Notes: a model not told the origin generated them from the sequence alone. A stretch of 35,097 nt of DNA from an uncultured Eubacteriales bacterium (GCA_902761825.1 CACWLY010000015.1:1-35097), one strand, 5' to 3'. Positions 7,891 to 18,033 are shown, numbered from the stretch's first letter. Numbers and translations are program-made.

Positions 7891-8880
7891 TCAGGTGAGC
7901 CCGAGCAGCTCGCGCTCGGCGTCGTCCAGGCCGTCCGTGGCGTCCACGATCACCGCGCCGTCAAAGATGGGCGAGGGCTGCTGGGAAACGCTGACGCTGC
8001 TCAGCTTCGTTGTCATCACGGGCACGTTGTCGGTGTCGTTGTTCATGACCGCCGTGGCCTCCCAGCGCTGGGGATCGGCGTCGTCCCGGTAAATATCGGT
8101 CGCGAAGCGCCACTGATAGCCGAAGCCGAAGCCTGTGATTTCAAGATACGTCCAGGTCTCGTCCCCGGTATCGTCCACCATGGTAAACCCGCGCAGGACC
8201 TTGCCGCTTTCGCCGGAAAGATCGTCCTCGATGGCCAGCACGGTTTCGTCCCAGTCGGTCACGGCGTTCCGGGTGCAGGCGATTTCAAAATTGCTGCCGA
8301 ACTCGTCCTGCCGGTACTGCACGCGCAGGGCGGGAAGCGCGGGGGAGAACACGTTCACGTCTATCATCCAGGTGTTGGGGTACTGGCTGGGATCGGCCCG
8401 GTAGCGGGTCACGGAAGCCCAGGGCTCGCTGCCGGCGGCGTCGCCGAGCGCCTGGCGCAGGGAACCGTCGCGGTCCAGCAAGGGAAAGAGGCTGATCAGC
8501 GTCAGGGCGTAATCGCGCACTTCGTCGGCGGGCAGCTCGATTTTCTGCGCCTGGGTGAACAAAGAGGAATAAATGCTGTTCTGATAGGTGGGCTGCTGAT
8601 CGAGCCGGTCAAACAATCCCTGCAAAAGGCTTTCGTCGGGCAGGCCGCCCAGGCGCACGGCCTTTTCCTGGGTGCCGATAAGCAGCGTGCCGTCGGGCTG
8701 CAGCGCGCCGAACATCTGCCTGTCGTTGAAGCTGGCCTCGAACGCCTGATCGCTGATCAGCAGGCGCACGTCCCCGGGCGTCGGGATCTCCACCACCTCG
8801 CCGGTGATCAGGCTTGTATCGGCCAGGGCGGCGCACGCCAGGAACATCAGAGCCAGTACGGCGCAAAAAAACCTTTTCAT
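7891..8880 (-). CDS. Secreted protein of unknown function
   Basis: A 329-residue protein with a clear signal peptide (MKRFFCAVLALMF..., cleavage probably after the Ala-Leu-Ala near residue 20). The mature part is acidic and has no membrane segment, Cys cluster or repeat that I recognise. It starts 15 bp after the upstream membrane phosphotransferase-like gene with a AAAGAGG ribosome binding site, so the two are probably one operon transcribed from the promoter at 10656-10684. A role at the cell surface with that enzyme is an inference. Confidence 0.7.
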   Translation of the reverse strand: MKRFFCAVLALMFLACAALADTSLITGEVVEIPTPGDVRLLISDQAFEASFNDRQMFGALQPDGTLLIGTQEKAVRLGGLPDESLLQGLFDRLDQQPTYQNSIYSSLFTQAQKIELPADEVRDYALTLISLFPLLDRDGSLRQALGDAAGSEPWASVTRYRADPSQYPNTWMIDVNVFSPALPALRVQYRQDEFGSNFEIACTRNAVTDWDETVLAIEDDLSGESGKVLRGFTMVDDTGDETWTYLEITGFGFGYQWRFATDIYRDDADPQRWEATAVMNNDTDNVPVMTTKLSSVSVSQQPSPIFDGAVIVDATDGLDDAERELLGLT

Positions 8881-8895
8881 GTTTTGCCTCTTTTG

Positions 8896-10623
8896 TCAGT
8901 TGAAGGATTCGGTCAGCGGCAGGATCTCGCTGGGCCCGCGGCGGAACTGCTTGCGAAGCTCCCGTCGGTCGCCGGTATAGGTGTAGGCGTACATCACGGT
9001 ATGCGTGCCCGTCGCGGTGCTGTGATACTTGGGCACGTAGGGGTAGTTGGTGTCGATATAGTTGCGCATCACGGTGCGCTCGCGCAGCTGCCCGTCGGAG
9101 AAATCGTAGATGGTGGGCAGATCGGTCTGAGCGCCCATATTGAACAGCAGCGTGCCGAGCAGCTCGTTGTGGGAGATGGGCGCGGAGGAGACCGCCATCT
9201 GATCGCGGCGCACGCCGGCTTCCTTGATGAAATACATCACCTGCATGCTGTTTTCCTTGTCGCCGTGATCGGAGGTGATGATGATGGTGGCGTCGTCGTA
9301 CAGGCCCAGCTGCTGCAACTGATCGAGGTAAGCCGCGACGATGGTCATATAGCCCGCGGCGGTTTCTTCCAGCGTGGCGTTGCTGTCCGGCATCCCGTCG
9401 GCGTCCAGATGATAGGGCGGATGGGTGCCCTTGAGAAATTCGATCACGAAATACTTGCCGTCGCCCTCCACCTTGCGCAGGCCGTCCCTGAGCAGCTTGT
9501 TGTAGAAGGAGTTCTGGTTGCGGCAGGTTTCCACCTCTCCGCCGTTGAGCGGCACCGCGCTGTAAAAGCTGAAGGTGTCGGGCTTCAGGTACTGCTTGAG
9601 CGCGTGCGGCGCGTAACGGTAGGCGGCAAGCTGCGTCATGACGCGCGCGAGGCGGCCGTAGCGCACGGTATAGTCGCTGTGGGTCAGCCTGCGCAGATTT
9701 TCCACATAGGGCTCGGCGTAGCGGATGCCGAAGTAATCGTTGTTGGAGTCGAAGAAGTTGAACTTGTACCCAAGCTCGGTGATCTGCCGGTAGAAGCTGC
9801 GCGCGGTCTCGCCCTCCCAGGACTGACGGAACCATTCGTCGATGGTGATCGTATTGTCAAACGCGTTGCCCGTCAGCATATGCACCACGGAAGGGAAGGT
9901 GCCGATATAGACGGGATCGCAGTTGTCGTAATAGGTGAAATCGTGCAGCGGCCTGAGCATATCGGGATACTGCTTGAGCGCGGCGTCGATGTAGTCGTTG
10001 CTGTAATAGTCCAGCAGGAACACGATCACGTTGCCTTCGGCGGACACGTCGTACTGCTGGTTGCCGGTGAGCACGTAGGTGGCCTCCCGCTCGGTGTGGG
10101 CTTCGCTGGTCAGGTGCTGGACGCTGACGATGCCGAAAGAGAACACCTGCACGGCCAGCAGCACGGCGCTTGCCGCGCGCACGGCCCGGCGGGCGCGCTT
10201 TTTGAACAGGAACATCACCGTGACGGTCGCGGCGGTCAGGCCGAGCCACACCAGCAGGTTGATCAGTCCGTGCGTGCGGTACTGCGACCAGTCGGTCTTT
10301 TCGCCGTCCAGAAGCCCCAGATCGAGGTTCAGAAACATGTTCTGCACGTAGCTGCATAGCGCCAGGGCGAAGATCAGCGCGATGACGAAGGTGAAGACGC
10401 GCTTTCGCAGCAGGGAAACGAGCGAGGTCAGGGTCAGCGTGACGGCCGCCGTCAGCGCAAGCAGCGGGAGCAGCGCTTCAAAATAGGTGAAGCGGAAGTT
10501 GGACGCGTTGCCCGTGAATACCTCCATCGAGCCCCACAGACAGTACATAAAGGAGATGAGGAGGCAGGGCAGCAGCGCGTACTTCCATCTGCGCGCATAC
10601 CGCGCGCGCGCTTTCTGAGCCAA
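8896..10623 (-). CDS. Membrane sulfatase-fold enzyme, LtaS/OpgB-like phosphoglycerol transferase candidate
   Basis: A 575-residue protein. Five membrane segments fall near 14-34, 47-71, 75-98, 120-140 and 148-170. They are followed by an extracytoplasmic alkaline-phosphatase-superfamily domain (about 195-535). Visible active-site elements are FLLD (D205), a nucleophile candidate T242 in GTFPS, KGTHPPYH (398-405) and SDHGD (451-455) for metal binding. LtaS and the glucan-modifying OpgB/MdoB belong to this superfamily and transfer glycerol phosphate from phosphatidylglycerol. The start is TTG: GGAGG lies 8 nt before it, and the first internal Met is residue 26, already within the first membrane segment. 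It is divergent from the cyclic glucan synthase, which suggests glycerol-phosphate decoration of that glucan. The family could also include true sulfatases, so the substrate is unproven. Confidence 0.78.
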   Translation of the reverse strand: MAQKARARYARRWKYALLPCLLISFMYCLWGSMEVFTGNASNFRFTYFEALLPLLALTAAVTLTLTSLVSLLRKRVFTFVIALIFALALCSYVQNMFLNLDLGLLDGEKTDWSQYRTHGLINLLVWLGLTAATVTVMFLFKKRARRAVRAASAVLLAVQVFSFGIVSVQHLTSEAHTEREATYVLTGNQQYDVSAEGNVIVFLLDYYSNDYIDAALKQYPDMLRPLHDFTYYDNCDPVYIGTFPSVVHMLTGNAFDNTITIDEWFRQSWEGETARSFYRQITELGYKFNFFDSNNDYFGIRYAEPYVENLRRLTHSDYTVRYGRLARVMTQLAAYRYAPHALKQYLKPDTFSFYSAVPLNGGEVETCRNQNSFYNKLLRDGLRKVEGDGKYFVIEFLKGTHPPYHLDADGMPDSNATLEETAAGYMTIVAAYLDQLQQLGLYDDATIIITSDHGDKENSMQVMYFIKEAGVRRDQMAVSSAPISHNELLGTLLFNMGAQTDLPTIYDFSDGQLRERTVMRNYIDTNYPYVPKYHSTATGTHTVMYAYTYTGDRRELRKQFRRGPSEILPLTESFN

Positions 10624-10655
10624 ACGGCCGGCCTCCTTTCTTCTCTAACTATGCT

Positions 10656-10684
10656 ATTATATCCGAAAACATCTATAATATCAA
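10656..10684 (-). promoter_or_regulatory. Near-consensus sigma-A promoter of the phosphoglycerol-transferase-like operon
   Basis: Leftward -35 TTGATA (10679-10684), 17-bp spacer, -10 TATAAT (10656-10661). Two direct repeats, GATATTATAG and GATATAATAG, overlap the -35 and the -10 and are spaced 19 bp apart, about two helical turns. In the rest of the 171-bp divergent gap I see only a weak rightward TATAAA (10758-10763) for the glucan synthase. Confidence 0.8.
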
Positions 10685-10794
10685 GAAAAAAAACCGGTAC
10701 TGTGCCGCTTCGGGCCGAATTATGTCAACAGCATGAAAAAGCGGGCGTTCGCGCAGACTATAAAGGCATTCTGCAAAACTGACGGGAGGCACTC

Positions 10795-13700
10795 ATGCAT
10801 AGTCGTTCATGCGCAGCCCTGACCGCCGCCGCGTCCCTGCGGCGGGCGGAACGGCTTTTCTGCACGGTTCCCCGCGAGGACCTGACGCCGGCGGCCCAGT
10901 GGCTGCGGGACAACGCCCGGGCGCTGTACGCCCTGGCCGGCCTGCCCGGACCCAAGGGAAGAAGATACGCCCGCCTCCGGGGGGTATGTGAGGAACTGAG
11001 CCGCCGGGCGTGCGGCCCGATCCGGGAAAACGCCCTGTGCCGCGCGGCGGCGCGCGCCGCGGGCGACGAGCCGCTGACCGTGGAGGAGCTGCGCGCCCTG
11101 CCGGACATGCTGCGGGTCTGCCTGATCGGGCGGCTGCGGGCGCTTCTGCCCGTCGTTCTGAGCGAATACCGTCAGTGGCAGGCGGGCGGCAGGCCCGACG
11201 CCGCGCCGATGACGCCCGTCGCCGTATGGCGCGCCTTCATGCTCGCGCAGGAAGCCGGACAGGCCGAGGACGCGCGGCGGCTGGAGGGCCGGCTGCGGGC
11301 CGCGGGCATCGATCCCCGCGATTTCGCCCGCAGGGCGCGGGAAGCGCTGGAGGCCACGGCCCGGGAGACCGGGGATACGGTCAGCGCGCTTTTGTCCCTG
11401 CGCAGGCTCGATACGGCGCGGCTGACCGAAAAGCTCAGCCCCGCCGCCCGGCTGCTGGGCTGCGCTCCGGTCTGGGGACAGATGGACCGCGAAAGCCGCG
11501 GCATGTATTTAACCGGCGTCAGCCGCCTGAGCCGCGCGCTGCGCGTGCCCGAGCGCGACGTCTGCCGCGCGGCGCTCTCGCTGTGCGAGGGCAGGGAAGG
11601 CGCGATGGCCGATCCCGGGCAGTACCTGCTTTGCGACAGCCGCGAGCTGCGGCTGAGGCTCGGCAGGCGTCCCGGCCTGACGCCCCGCGGGAAGGTGGGC
11701 CTGTACGCGGCCCTGCTGTTTTTGGGCGCGGCGCTGTCGCTGGGCGGCGCGCTGCTTCTGCTGCCCTGGTACGGGGCGGCGCCGCTGGCCTTTTCCGGCG
11801 TCGGGCTCTGGCACGGCCTTCTTGCGCGCGCCTGCCCGCGCCTGCTGCCGCGACGCCTTTTGCCCCGCCTGCGGGCCGACCGCCTGCCTGCCGGAACGCG
11901 CGCGCTGATCGCCGTGCCCGCCGTGCTGACCGAACGCCGGGAAGCACTGCGCATGTGCCGGCGGCTGGCCGTGCTGTATCTGGCCAATCCCGACGCCCCG
12001 GCGGACTTTCTGCTGCTGGCCGATTTCGCCGAGGCCGGAACGCCCGTGCTGCCCGGGGACGAGGAGATCATCCGCGCGGCTGCGGCCGGGGTGGAAGCGC
12101 TTCGCCAGGCCCACGGGCCGCGCTTTTTCTATCTGCAAAGGGGCCGCAGCGACGACGGCTGGGGGCGGTTTTCGGGCCGGGAGCGCAAGCGCGGCGCACT
12201 GGCGGCGCTGAACGACCTGCTGCTGGACGGCAAAACCGGCGATCCCCTGCTGTACATATCGGCGGCTCCCGCCTCCTTCGCCCGCCGTTATTCCCATGTG
12301 ATCACGCTGGACAGCGACACCTTTTTGCCCGCCGGGGCTCCTGAGCGCCTGCTCGGCGCGATCACGCACCCGCTGCAAAAGGGCAGGATCGCCGTGATCC
12401 AGCCGCGCATGCTGACGCTGCCCCTGCATGTGCGCACCCGGGCCCAGCGCCTGCTGGGCGGGCGCGGCGGGGCCGATGGCTACGGCGCGGCGGCGGCCGA
12501 CCTGTACCAGGACGCCTTCGGCCGCGGCTCCTTTATGGGCAAGGGCATATACGAGCCCGCGGCCTTCCGGGCGGCCACCGGCGGCCTGCCCGCGGGACGC
12601 GTCCTGAGCCACGACCTGCTGGAGGGCGAATTGGCCGGATCGGCCCTGGCCTCCGACATCGTCTGCTACGACGGGCATCCGCGCAGCGTGCGCGGCTTTT
12701 TGCGCCGGGAGCACCGCTGGATCCGCGGCGACTGGCAGATCGCGGGCTTCCTGGCCGACGAACGGCTCGACATGCTGTCGAAAATCAAAATCTGGGATAA
12801 CCTGCGCCGCTCGCTTACGCCCTTCATGCGTCTGGCGGCGCTGGCGGTCTGCACGTACCTGCGCGCCTGGATCCCCTTCCTGCTGGCATTGCTCCCGCCC
12901 GCCGCGTGCGGGCTGCTTTTGCTGCCCGCCGAAGCGCTGAATGCCCTGGACGCCGTCTTCCGCGCGCTGTGGCGGCTGCGCGTCAGCCATCGCAGGCTGC
13001 TGGAATGGACGACGGCGGCGCAGGGCGACCGGAATGATTTCGATCTGCTCGCCGGGCTGCTTCCGCCCATGCTGTGGGGGGCGGGGCAGCTGCTTGCCGC
13101 CGCGCGCTCGGCCTTCTGGCCCGGGTTCGCGCTGGGCGCGTGCTGGATCATGTATCCGCTGGCCGCGCGCTGGCTGGACGGGCCGATCAAGCGCAGGAAG
13201 CCGCTGGACGGAACCGAAAGGCGCTTCCTTTCCGATACCGCCCGCGATACCTTCGCCTGGTTCGAGGAGCGCGTGAACGAAAGCACGCGCTTCCTGCCGC
13301 CCGACAACGAGCAGGAGTCCCCGCCCCGCGGCGTCGACCGGCGCACTTCGCCCACCAATATCGGGCTTTATCTGCTGTCGCTCTGCGCCGCCCGGGAGCT
13401 GGGGTTCATCGACGGCCCCGGCCTGCTCCGTCGGCTGGAGCGTACGCTGGACACGCTGGAAAGGCTGCCCGCGCCGCACGGAATCCCCTTCAACTGGTAC
13501 GATCTGGATACGCTTTCGCCCATGCCGCCCCGGGTACTGTCCTCGGTGGACGCGGGCAATTACCTGATCTGCCTGCTGGCCGCCGCCCAGGCCGCCCGCA
13601 GCGCGCAGATCAAAAGCGACGTGCCGGCGCGGCTCGACGCTCTGGCGGAGCGGATGGAGCTGCAAAGGCTTTACGACCGGCAGGCGCGGCTGTTTTACGT

Positions 13701-16700
13701 CAGCGTCGAGGCCGACAGCGGAAAGCCGAGCGCCGGACACTACGATTTGCTGGCCAGCGAAGCCCAGCTTCTGTCCTTCGCGGCCATCGTCTGCGGACGC
13801 GTGCCCGAGGGCCACTGGTGGCGGCTGGGACGCCCCTGGGCGGGCGGCCGCAAGCCGTATCTGCTGAGCTGGAGCGGCACGATGTTCGAGTACATGATGG
13901 GCGCGCTGCTGCTGTCCTCCTGGCCCGGAACGCTGCTGGATGCGGCCCGGCGCGGCTGCGTTTCGGCGCAGCGGCGGGCGGGCAGGGAAGGCTTTTTCGG
14001 CATATCCGAATCGGGCTGCGCCGATTTCCATGCCGATCTGGGCTACCGCTACCGGGCCTTCGGCGTGCGCGAGCTTGCGCTCGATCCGGCCTGCGCCGGG
14101 GCGGTGTACGCACCCTACGCCGCCGCCCTGGCCCTGCCCGTCGCGCCCGATGCCGCCCTCAAAGCGCTGGCGCGCATGAAAAAGGCCGGGGCCTACGGCC
14201 GGCTCGGCTTTTACGAGGCCATCGACGAACGCAGCGGCAGGCGGATCGTAGCCAGCCATATGGCGCACCACCAGGGCATGCTGCTCTGCGCCGTGTGCAA
14301 CGCCCTGCGCGAGGACGCGCTGCCCGGGCTTTTGATGCAGCTGCCCCGCGTGCAGGCGCATCTGCCGCTGCTGTGCGAGCTGCCGCCGCGCCGCGCCGCG
14401 CGCCTGCCGCGTCCCCTGCGCGCGCACCGGGACCGGCTGCCCGAGGGCGCGATCCGGATCCGTCCCGAAGCAGACGACGCCCTGCTGATGAGCGGCGGGG
14501 GCACGTCGCTTCTGCTGAACGCCCGGGGAAGCGGACGGCTGTTCCGGGGCGATGTTTCGCTGACCCGCTTCGACCCCGATCCCGAAGCGCTGAGCGGCCC
14601 GCAGCTGTATCTTGTGGCCGAAAACGCCGCGCCGCTGCGCCTGACCGGCGGCGGGTATGTCTGGATGGAGGGCGCGGCGCGCTGCTCGCTGACGGATAAC
14701 GACGTGCGCGCCGAGGTCACGGCCTGCGTCGATCCCCTGAGCGGGGCGGCGGTGTACAGGACGCGGCTGCGCAGCTTGAGCCGCGGCGAGCGCAGGCTGT
14801 ACCTGATCTTCTATATCGAGCCCGCGATGGAAAACCAGCGGGACGACCGGGCGCATATCGCCTTTTCCAATCTGTTCCTGTCCGTCGCGCCCGAGGGCGA
14901 AGGCGGCTGTTTGCTGCGCCGCCGGCCGCGGCGGGGCGGGGAAGACAGGCTAATGCGCGTGCAGGCTTACGGCGAAAAATGCGATCTGCTGGACGACCGC
15001 GCGCTGTTCATCGGACGGGACGGCGGTATGGAAGCCCCGCGCGGGCTGACCGGGGCCTGGCGTCTGACCGGCGGCAGCGAGCCCTGCGCGGCGCTGCGGG
15101 TGCCCGTCACGCTGACGCCCGGCGGCGAAAGGACGGTGTGCTTCGCCGTCGGCGAGCGGATCCCCGACGAGGCCGGCGCGCTGAACGCCGAAACGCTGGC
15201 CGCCGCCCGCAGCCGGGTGAACCGTCAGGTGGCGGGCGTCGACGCCCGGCTGCTCGCGTTCGCCTGCCGCGCGGCGGGACGCCTGCTCTTCCGGTGGGAC
15301 GCCGGCGCTTCCGCCCGGCTGCGCGACCTGTGGGCGCTGGGGATCAGCGGAGACGAGCCGCTGATCGCGGCGGAGCTGCGCGAGGAAGCCGATACAGCCG
15401 CAGCGCGGCAGATCGCCCGCTGCTTCGCGTGGCTGAGCGAAAACGGCGCGCGCGCCGCGCTCGTTTTCCTGCTGCCCGGGGAAGCGGGCTACGCGCAGCC
15501 CCTGCGCGCCTGGTGCGAGGGGCTTGCGCTGCCGCGCGTGTTCATCGTCTCCGACCCGGCGGGACGGGATACGATTCTGGCGCACGCTGCCCTGTACCTG
15601 GACTGCGGGCGGCCTCTGGCCGGGCAGCCGGAGCCGCGCGAAAGAAAAAAGCCGCCGGTCGCGGCGGCTCCCGGCGGCGCGCTGCCCGCCCTGCCCCGGC
15701 TGATCGCCTGGAACGGCTTCGGCGGGTTCACCCCGGATTTCGGCTACGCCGTATGCCGGACCGCGCCCGCGCCGTGGTGCCATATCCTGTGCGGCGAGCG
15801 CTTCGGCACGCTGGTCAGCGAGCAGGGAATCCTGTATTCCTATGTCGATAACAGCCGCCTGCGCCGCCTGACGGCGGTATGTCAGGACAGCGTGATCACC
15901 GCGCCTTCGGAGCGCTATTTCATCGAGGAAAACGGAAAAAGCTGGTCGCTGACCCGACGCCCCGCGGACGGGGGCGACTGCCGGGCAGTCTACGAAATGG
16001 GGGCGGCGGTGTACCGGCGCGCCCTGCCGGGGCTGACGGCAGCGCTTACGGTGTTCGCCGACGCCGGTCTGCCCTGCGGCGGCCGGCTGCTGTCGCTGCG
16101 CAATACCGGCGGTGAGACGCGGCGGCTGGCCGCGGTGGCGGACGTCGATTTCGCGCTGGGCGAGGACGGGCGCGGCACGCACGCCCATGCCGGGAAAGGC
16201 GTCGTCACCGCCCGGGGGGACCTGGACGGCCTCGCGTTTTTCGCCCTGGCGGACGGCCGGGCCGAAGCGCTCGGCGCGGCGGGCAGCCTGCGGTATGATA
16301 TGCTGCTGCGCCCGGGCCAGGGGATCACACTTTGCTTCTGGCTGGGCTGGTGCGAAAGCGAGGAGGCGCTTCCCGCCCTGCTGGCGGGGCTTTCGGCGGG
16401 ACGCGAGCGCGACGCCCGCGCGGCGTGGCGGCAGCGCCTGGACGCCCTGCGCTTTTACCTGCCCGATCCGCTGCTCAGCGGCTGGCTCGGCGGCTTTTTG
16501 CCCTATCAGGTGCGCGCGTCGCGGCTCATGGCAAGGGCGGGCTTCTGGCAGGCGGGCGGGGCCTGGGGCTTCCGCGATCAGCTGCAGGACATGCTGGCGC
16601 TCCTGTACGCCGAGCCCGGGCGCGTGCGGCGGCACCTGCTGCTGTGCGCTTCGCGGCAATACGCGGCGGGCGACGTGCAGCACTGGTGGCATCCCGGCGG

Positions 16701-17862
16701 CGCCGGCGTGCGCACGAGGATCAGCGACGACCGGCTGTTCCTGCCCTGGGTGACGGCGCGGTACGCGCACGTGACCGGAGACAGGCAGATACTGGAAGAA
16801 AGCGTGCCCTTCCTCGATTCCCCGCCGCTGGGCGAGGGCGAGACCGACCGCTACGAAAACGCCGGGCCGGGAACGGAAGCCGCGCCGCTGCTGGAGCACT
16901 GCCTGCGCGCGATCAACAGCCTGCGCTTCGGGGAGCACGGCATCCCGCTGATGGAGGGCGGCGACTGGAACGACGGAATGAACGGGGTGGGCGGCGAAAG
17001 CGTATGGCTCGGGTTTTTCCTGATCATGGTGCTGCGCGATTTCGCGCCGCTGTGCCCGCAGGCCGTTCAGGACGATTTCGACCGCCGCCGCATCGCCCTG
17101 CATACCGCGCTGCAAAACGCCTGGACAGGCCGCTGGTTCCTGCGCGCCTGGTACCGGGACGGGCGCACGCTCGGCGCGCCGGACAGCGATGTGCCGCGCA
17201 TCGACCTGATCAGCCAGTGCTTCGCGGCCTTCGCGGGCATGCCGCGGGATCAGGTGACGAAGGCGCTGGACGCGGCCTGGGACGCGCTGCACCGCGAGGA
17301 CGCGGGCATCACCCTGCTGCTGTCCCCGCCCTTTACGCCCGGCGAGGGGGCCGGATATATCGGCGCGTACAATCCCGGCGTCAGGGAAAACGGCGGCCAG
17401 TACACCCATGCGCTGCCCTGGTTCATGCGGGCGCTGCTGATGACGGGCCGGTATGACCGGGCCTGGCAGCTGCTGTATGAATGCCTGCCCTGGAGCCACA
17501 GCGACACGCCCGAAAAAGCCCGGCGCTACCGGGTGGAGCCCTACGTGCTCGCCGGCGATATCCACGCGGACGGCCGGGGCGGCTGGACCTGGTACACCGG
17601 CAGCGCCGCCTGGCTTTACGAGGTGATCCTGCGCGATTTCCTGGGCTTCGACAAAAAGGAAAACGCCGTGCGCCTGAGCCCCAAGGCGCCCGAAGACTGG
17701 GACGAGGTGACCGTGCTTTACCGCTTCGGCGGCAGCCGCTGGCAGCTGACCGCCGCCCGGGATCAGCGCTACATCACCGTGGACGGGGAAAAGGCGACCG
17801 GCGCGTATGTGCCTCTGCGGGACGACGGCCGGGCGCACGAGATCCGCTTTCCCATGCAGTAG
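10795..17862 (+). CDS. NdvB-type cyclic beta-1,2-glucan synthase (GT84 + GH94)
   Basis: A 2,355-residue multidomain membrane enzyme. An N-terminal region (1-295) precedes membrane segments near 300-345. Next comes a GT84-type glycosyltransferase with the GRERKRG motif near 460, a DSD metal site near 506-508, HDLLEG near 606 and HRWIRGDWQ near 640-648. More membrane segments follow (about 675-705 and 745-800). The SHMAHHQGM motif is near 1154, and a C-terminal GH94 phosphorylase domain has GGDWNDGMNG near 2056. In NdvB the GT84 part makes beta-1,2-glucan from UDP-glucose, the central part cyclises it and GH94 trims its length. Proteobacterial NdvB proteins are usually about 2,800 residues, so this one is compact. 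GGGAGG lies 5 nt before the ATG. Divergent from a phosphoglycerol-transferase-like gene. No obvious T-tract terminator follows. Confidence 0.88.
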   Translation: MHSRSCAALTAAASLRRAERLFCTVPREDLTPAAQWLRDNARALYALAGLPGPKGRRYARLRGVCEELSRRACGPIRENALCRAAARAAGDEPLTVEELRALPDMLRVCLIGRLRALLPVVLSEYRQWQAGGRPDAAPMTPVAVWRAFMLAQEAGQAEDARRLEGRLRAAGIDPRDFARRAREALEATARETGDTVSALLSLRRLDTARLTEKLSPAARLLGCAPVWGQMDRESRGMYLTGVSRLSRALRVPERDVCRAALSLCEGREGAMADPGQYLLCDSRELRLRLGRRPGLTPRGKVGLYAALLFLGAALSLGGALLLLPWYGAAPLAFSGVGLWHGLLARACPRLLPRRLLPRLRADRLPAGTRALIAVPAVLTERREALRMCRRLAVLYLANPDAPADFLLLADFAEAGTPVLPGDEEIIRAAAAGVEALRQAHGPRFFYLQRGRSDDGWGRFSGRERKRGALAALNDLLLDGKTGDPLLYISAAPASFARRYSHVITLDSDTFLPAGAPERLLGAITHPLQKGRIAVIQPRMLTLPLHVRTRAQRLLGGRGGADGYGAAAADLYQDAFGRGSFMGKGIYEPAAFRAATGGLPAGRVLSHDLLEGELAGSALASDIVCYDGHPRSVRGFLRREHRWIRGDWQIAGFLADERLDMLSKIKIWDNLRRSLTPFMRLAALAVCTYLRAWIPFLLALLPPAACGLLLLPAEALNALDAVFRALWRLRVSHRRLLEWTTAAQGDRNDFDLLAGLLPPMLWGAGQLLAAARSAFWPGFALGACWIMYPLAARWLDGPIKRRKPLDGTERRFLSDTARDTFAWFEERVNESTRFLPPDNEQESPPRGVDRRTSPTNIGLYLLSLCAARELGFIDGPGLLRRLERTLDTLERLPAPHGIPFNWYDLDTLSPMPPRVLSSVDAGNYLICLLAAAQAARSAQIKSDVPARLDALAERMELQRLYDRQARLFYVSVEADSGKPSAGHYDLLASEAQLLSFAAIVCGRVPEGHWWRLGRPWAGGRKPYLLSWSGTMFEYMMGALLLSSWPGTLLDAARRGCVSAQRRAGREGFFGISESGCADFHADLGYRYRAFGVRELALDPACAGAVYAPYAAALALPVAPDAALKALARMKKAGAYGRLGFYEAIDERSGRRIVASHMAHHQGMLLCAVCNALREDALPGLLMQLPRVQAHLPLLCELPPRRAARLPRPLRAHRDRLPEGAIRIRPEADDALLMSGGGTSLLLNARGSGRLFRGDVSLTRFDPDPEALSGPQLYLVAENAAPLRLTGGGYVWMEGAARCSLTDNDVRAEVTACVDPLSGAAVYRTRLRSLSRGERRLYLIFYIEPAMENQRDDRAHIAFSNLFLSVAPEGEGGCLLRRRPRRGGEDRLMRVQAYGEKCDLLDDRALFIGRDGGMEAPRGLTGAWRLTGGSEPCAALRVPVTLTPGGERTVCFAVGERIPDEAGALNAETLAAARSRVNRQVAGVDARLLAFACRAAGRLLFRWDAGASARLRDLWALGISGDEPLIAAELREEADTAAARQIARCFAWLSENGARAALVFLLPGEAGYAQPLRAWCEGLALPRVFIVSDPAGRDTILAHAALYLDCGRPLAGQPEPRERKKPPVAAAPGGALPALPRLIAWNGFGGFTPDFGYAVCRTAPAPWCHILCGERFGTLVSEQGILYSYVDNSRLRRLTAVCQDSVITAPSERYFIEENGKSWSLTRRPADGGDCRAVYEMGAAVYRRALPGLTAALTVFADAGLPCGGRLLSLRNTGGETRRLAAVADVDFALGEDGRGTHAHAGKGVVTARGDLDGLAFFALADGRAEALGAAGSLRYDMLLRPGQGITLCFWLGWCESEEALPALLAGLSAGRERDARAAWRQRLDALRFYLPDPLLSGWLGGFLPYQVRASRLMARAGFWQAGGAWGFRDQLQDMLALLYAEPGRVRRHLLLCASRQYAAGDVQHWWHPGGAGVRTRISDDRLFLPWVTARYAHVTGDRQILEESVPFLDSPPLGEGETDRYENAGPGTEAAPLLEHCLRAINSLRFGEHGIPLMEGGDWNDGMNGVGGESVWLGFFLIMVLRDFAPLCPQAVQDDFDRRRIALHTALQNAWTGRWFLRAWYRDGRTLGAPDSDVPRIDLISQCFAAFAGMPRDQVTKALDAAWDALHREDAGITLLLSPPFTPGEGAGYIGAYNPGVRENGGQYTHALPWFMRALLMTGRYDRAWQLLYECLPWSHSDTPEKARRYRVEPYVLAGDIHADGRGGWTWYTGSAAWLYEVILRDFLGFDKKENAVRLSPKAPEDWDEVTVLYRFGGSRWQLTAARDQRYITVDGEKATGAYVPLRDDGRAHEIRFPMQ

Positions 17863-17933
17863 CGCATCCGAAAACCGGGGATCCCCGGCCCCGTCCGCGG
17901 CGCTTGAAAAACTTCAGGGGAGTTTACGAAACG

Positions 17934-17962
17934 TTCATATTTGTGTAAAAAATCGGTATTAT
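17934..17962 (+). promoter_or_regulatory. Promoter of the HtrA gene
   Basis: -35 TTCATA (17934-17939), 17-bp spacer, -10 TATTAT (17957-17962), in the 171-bp gap before the HtrA start. The -35 is only a partial match. Confidence 0.55.
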
Positions 17963-18033
17963 CCTGTAACTGCGTTGAAAGAGACGCGGAATACATGTGA
18001 AAAAAATGTCACCTGAAAGGAGATATGATTTTT

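Noticed and set aside
6673..10359. Rightward ORF of 1,228 codons
   Set aside because: Covers three genes on the opposite strand. Composition is His/Gly/Val-rich shadow, with no domain and no ribosome binding site.
11509..14856. Leftward ORF of 1,115 codons inside the glucan synthase gene
   Set aside because: Antisense of a gene with clear GT84 and GH94 motifs; Gln/Arg/Pro-rich shadow sequence.
17873..17890. Terminator after the glucan synthase gene
   Set aside because: CCGGGGATCCCCGG is a palindrome without a usable loop, and no T-tract follows.
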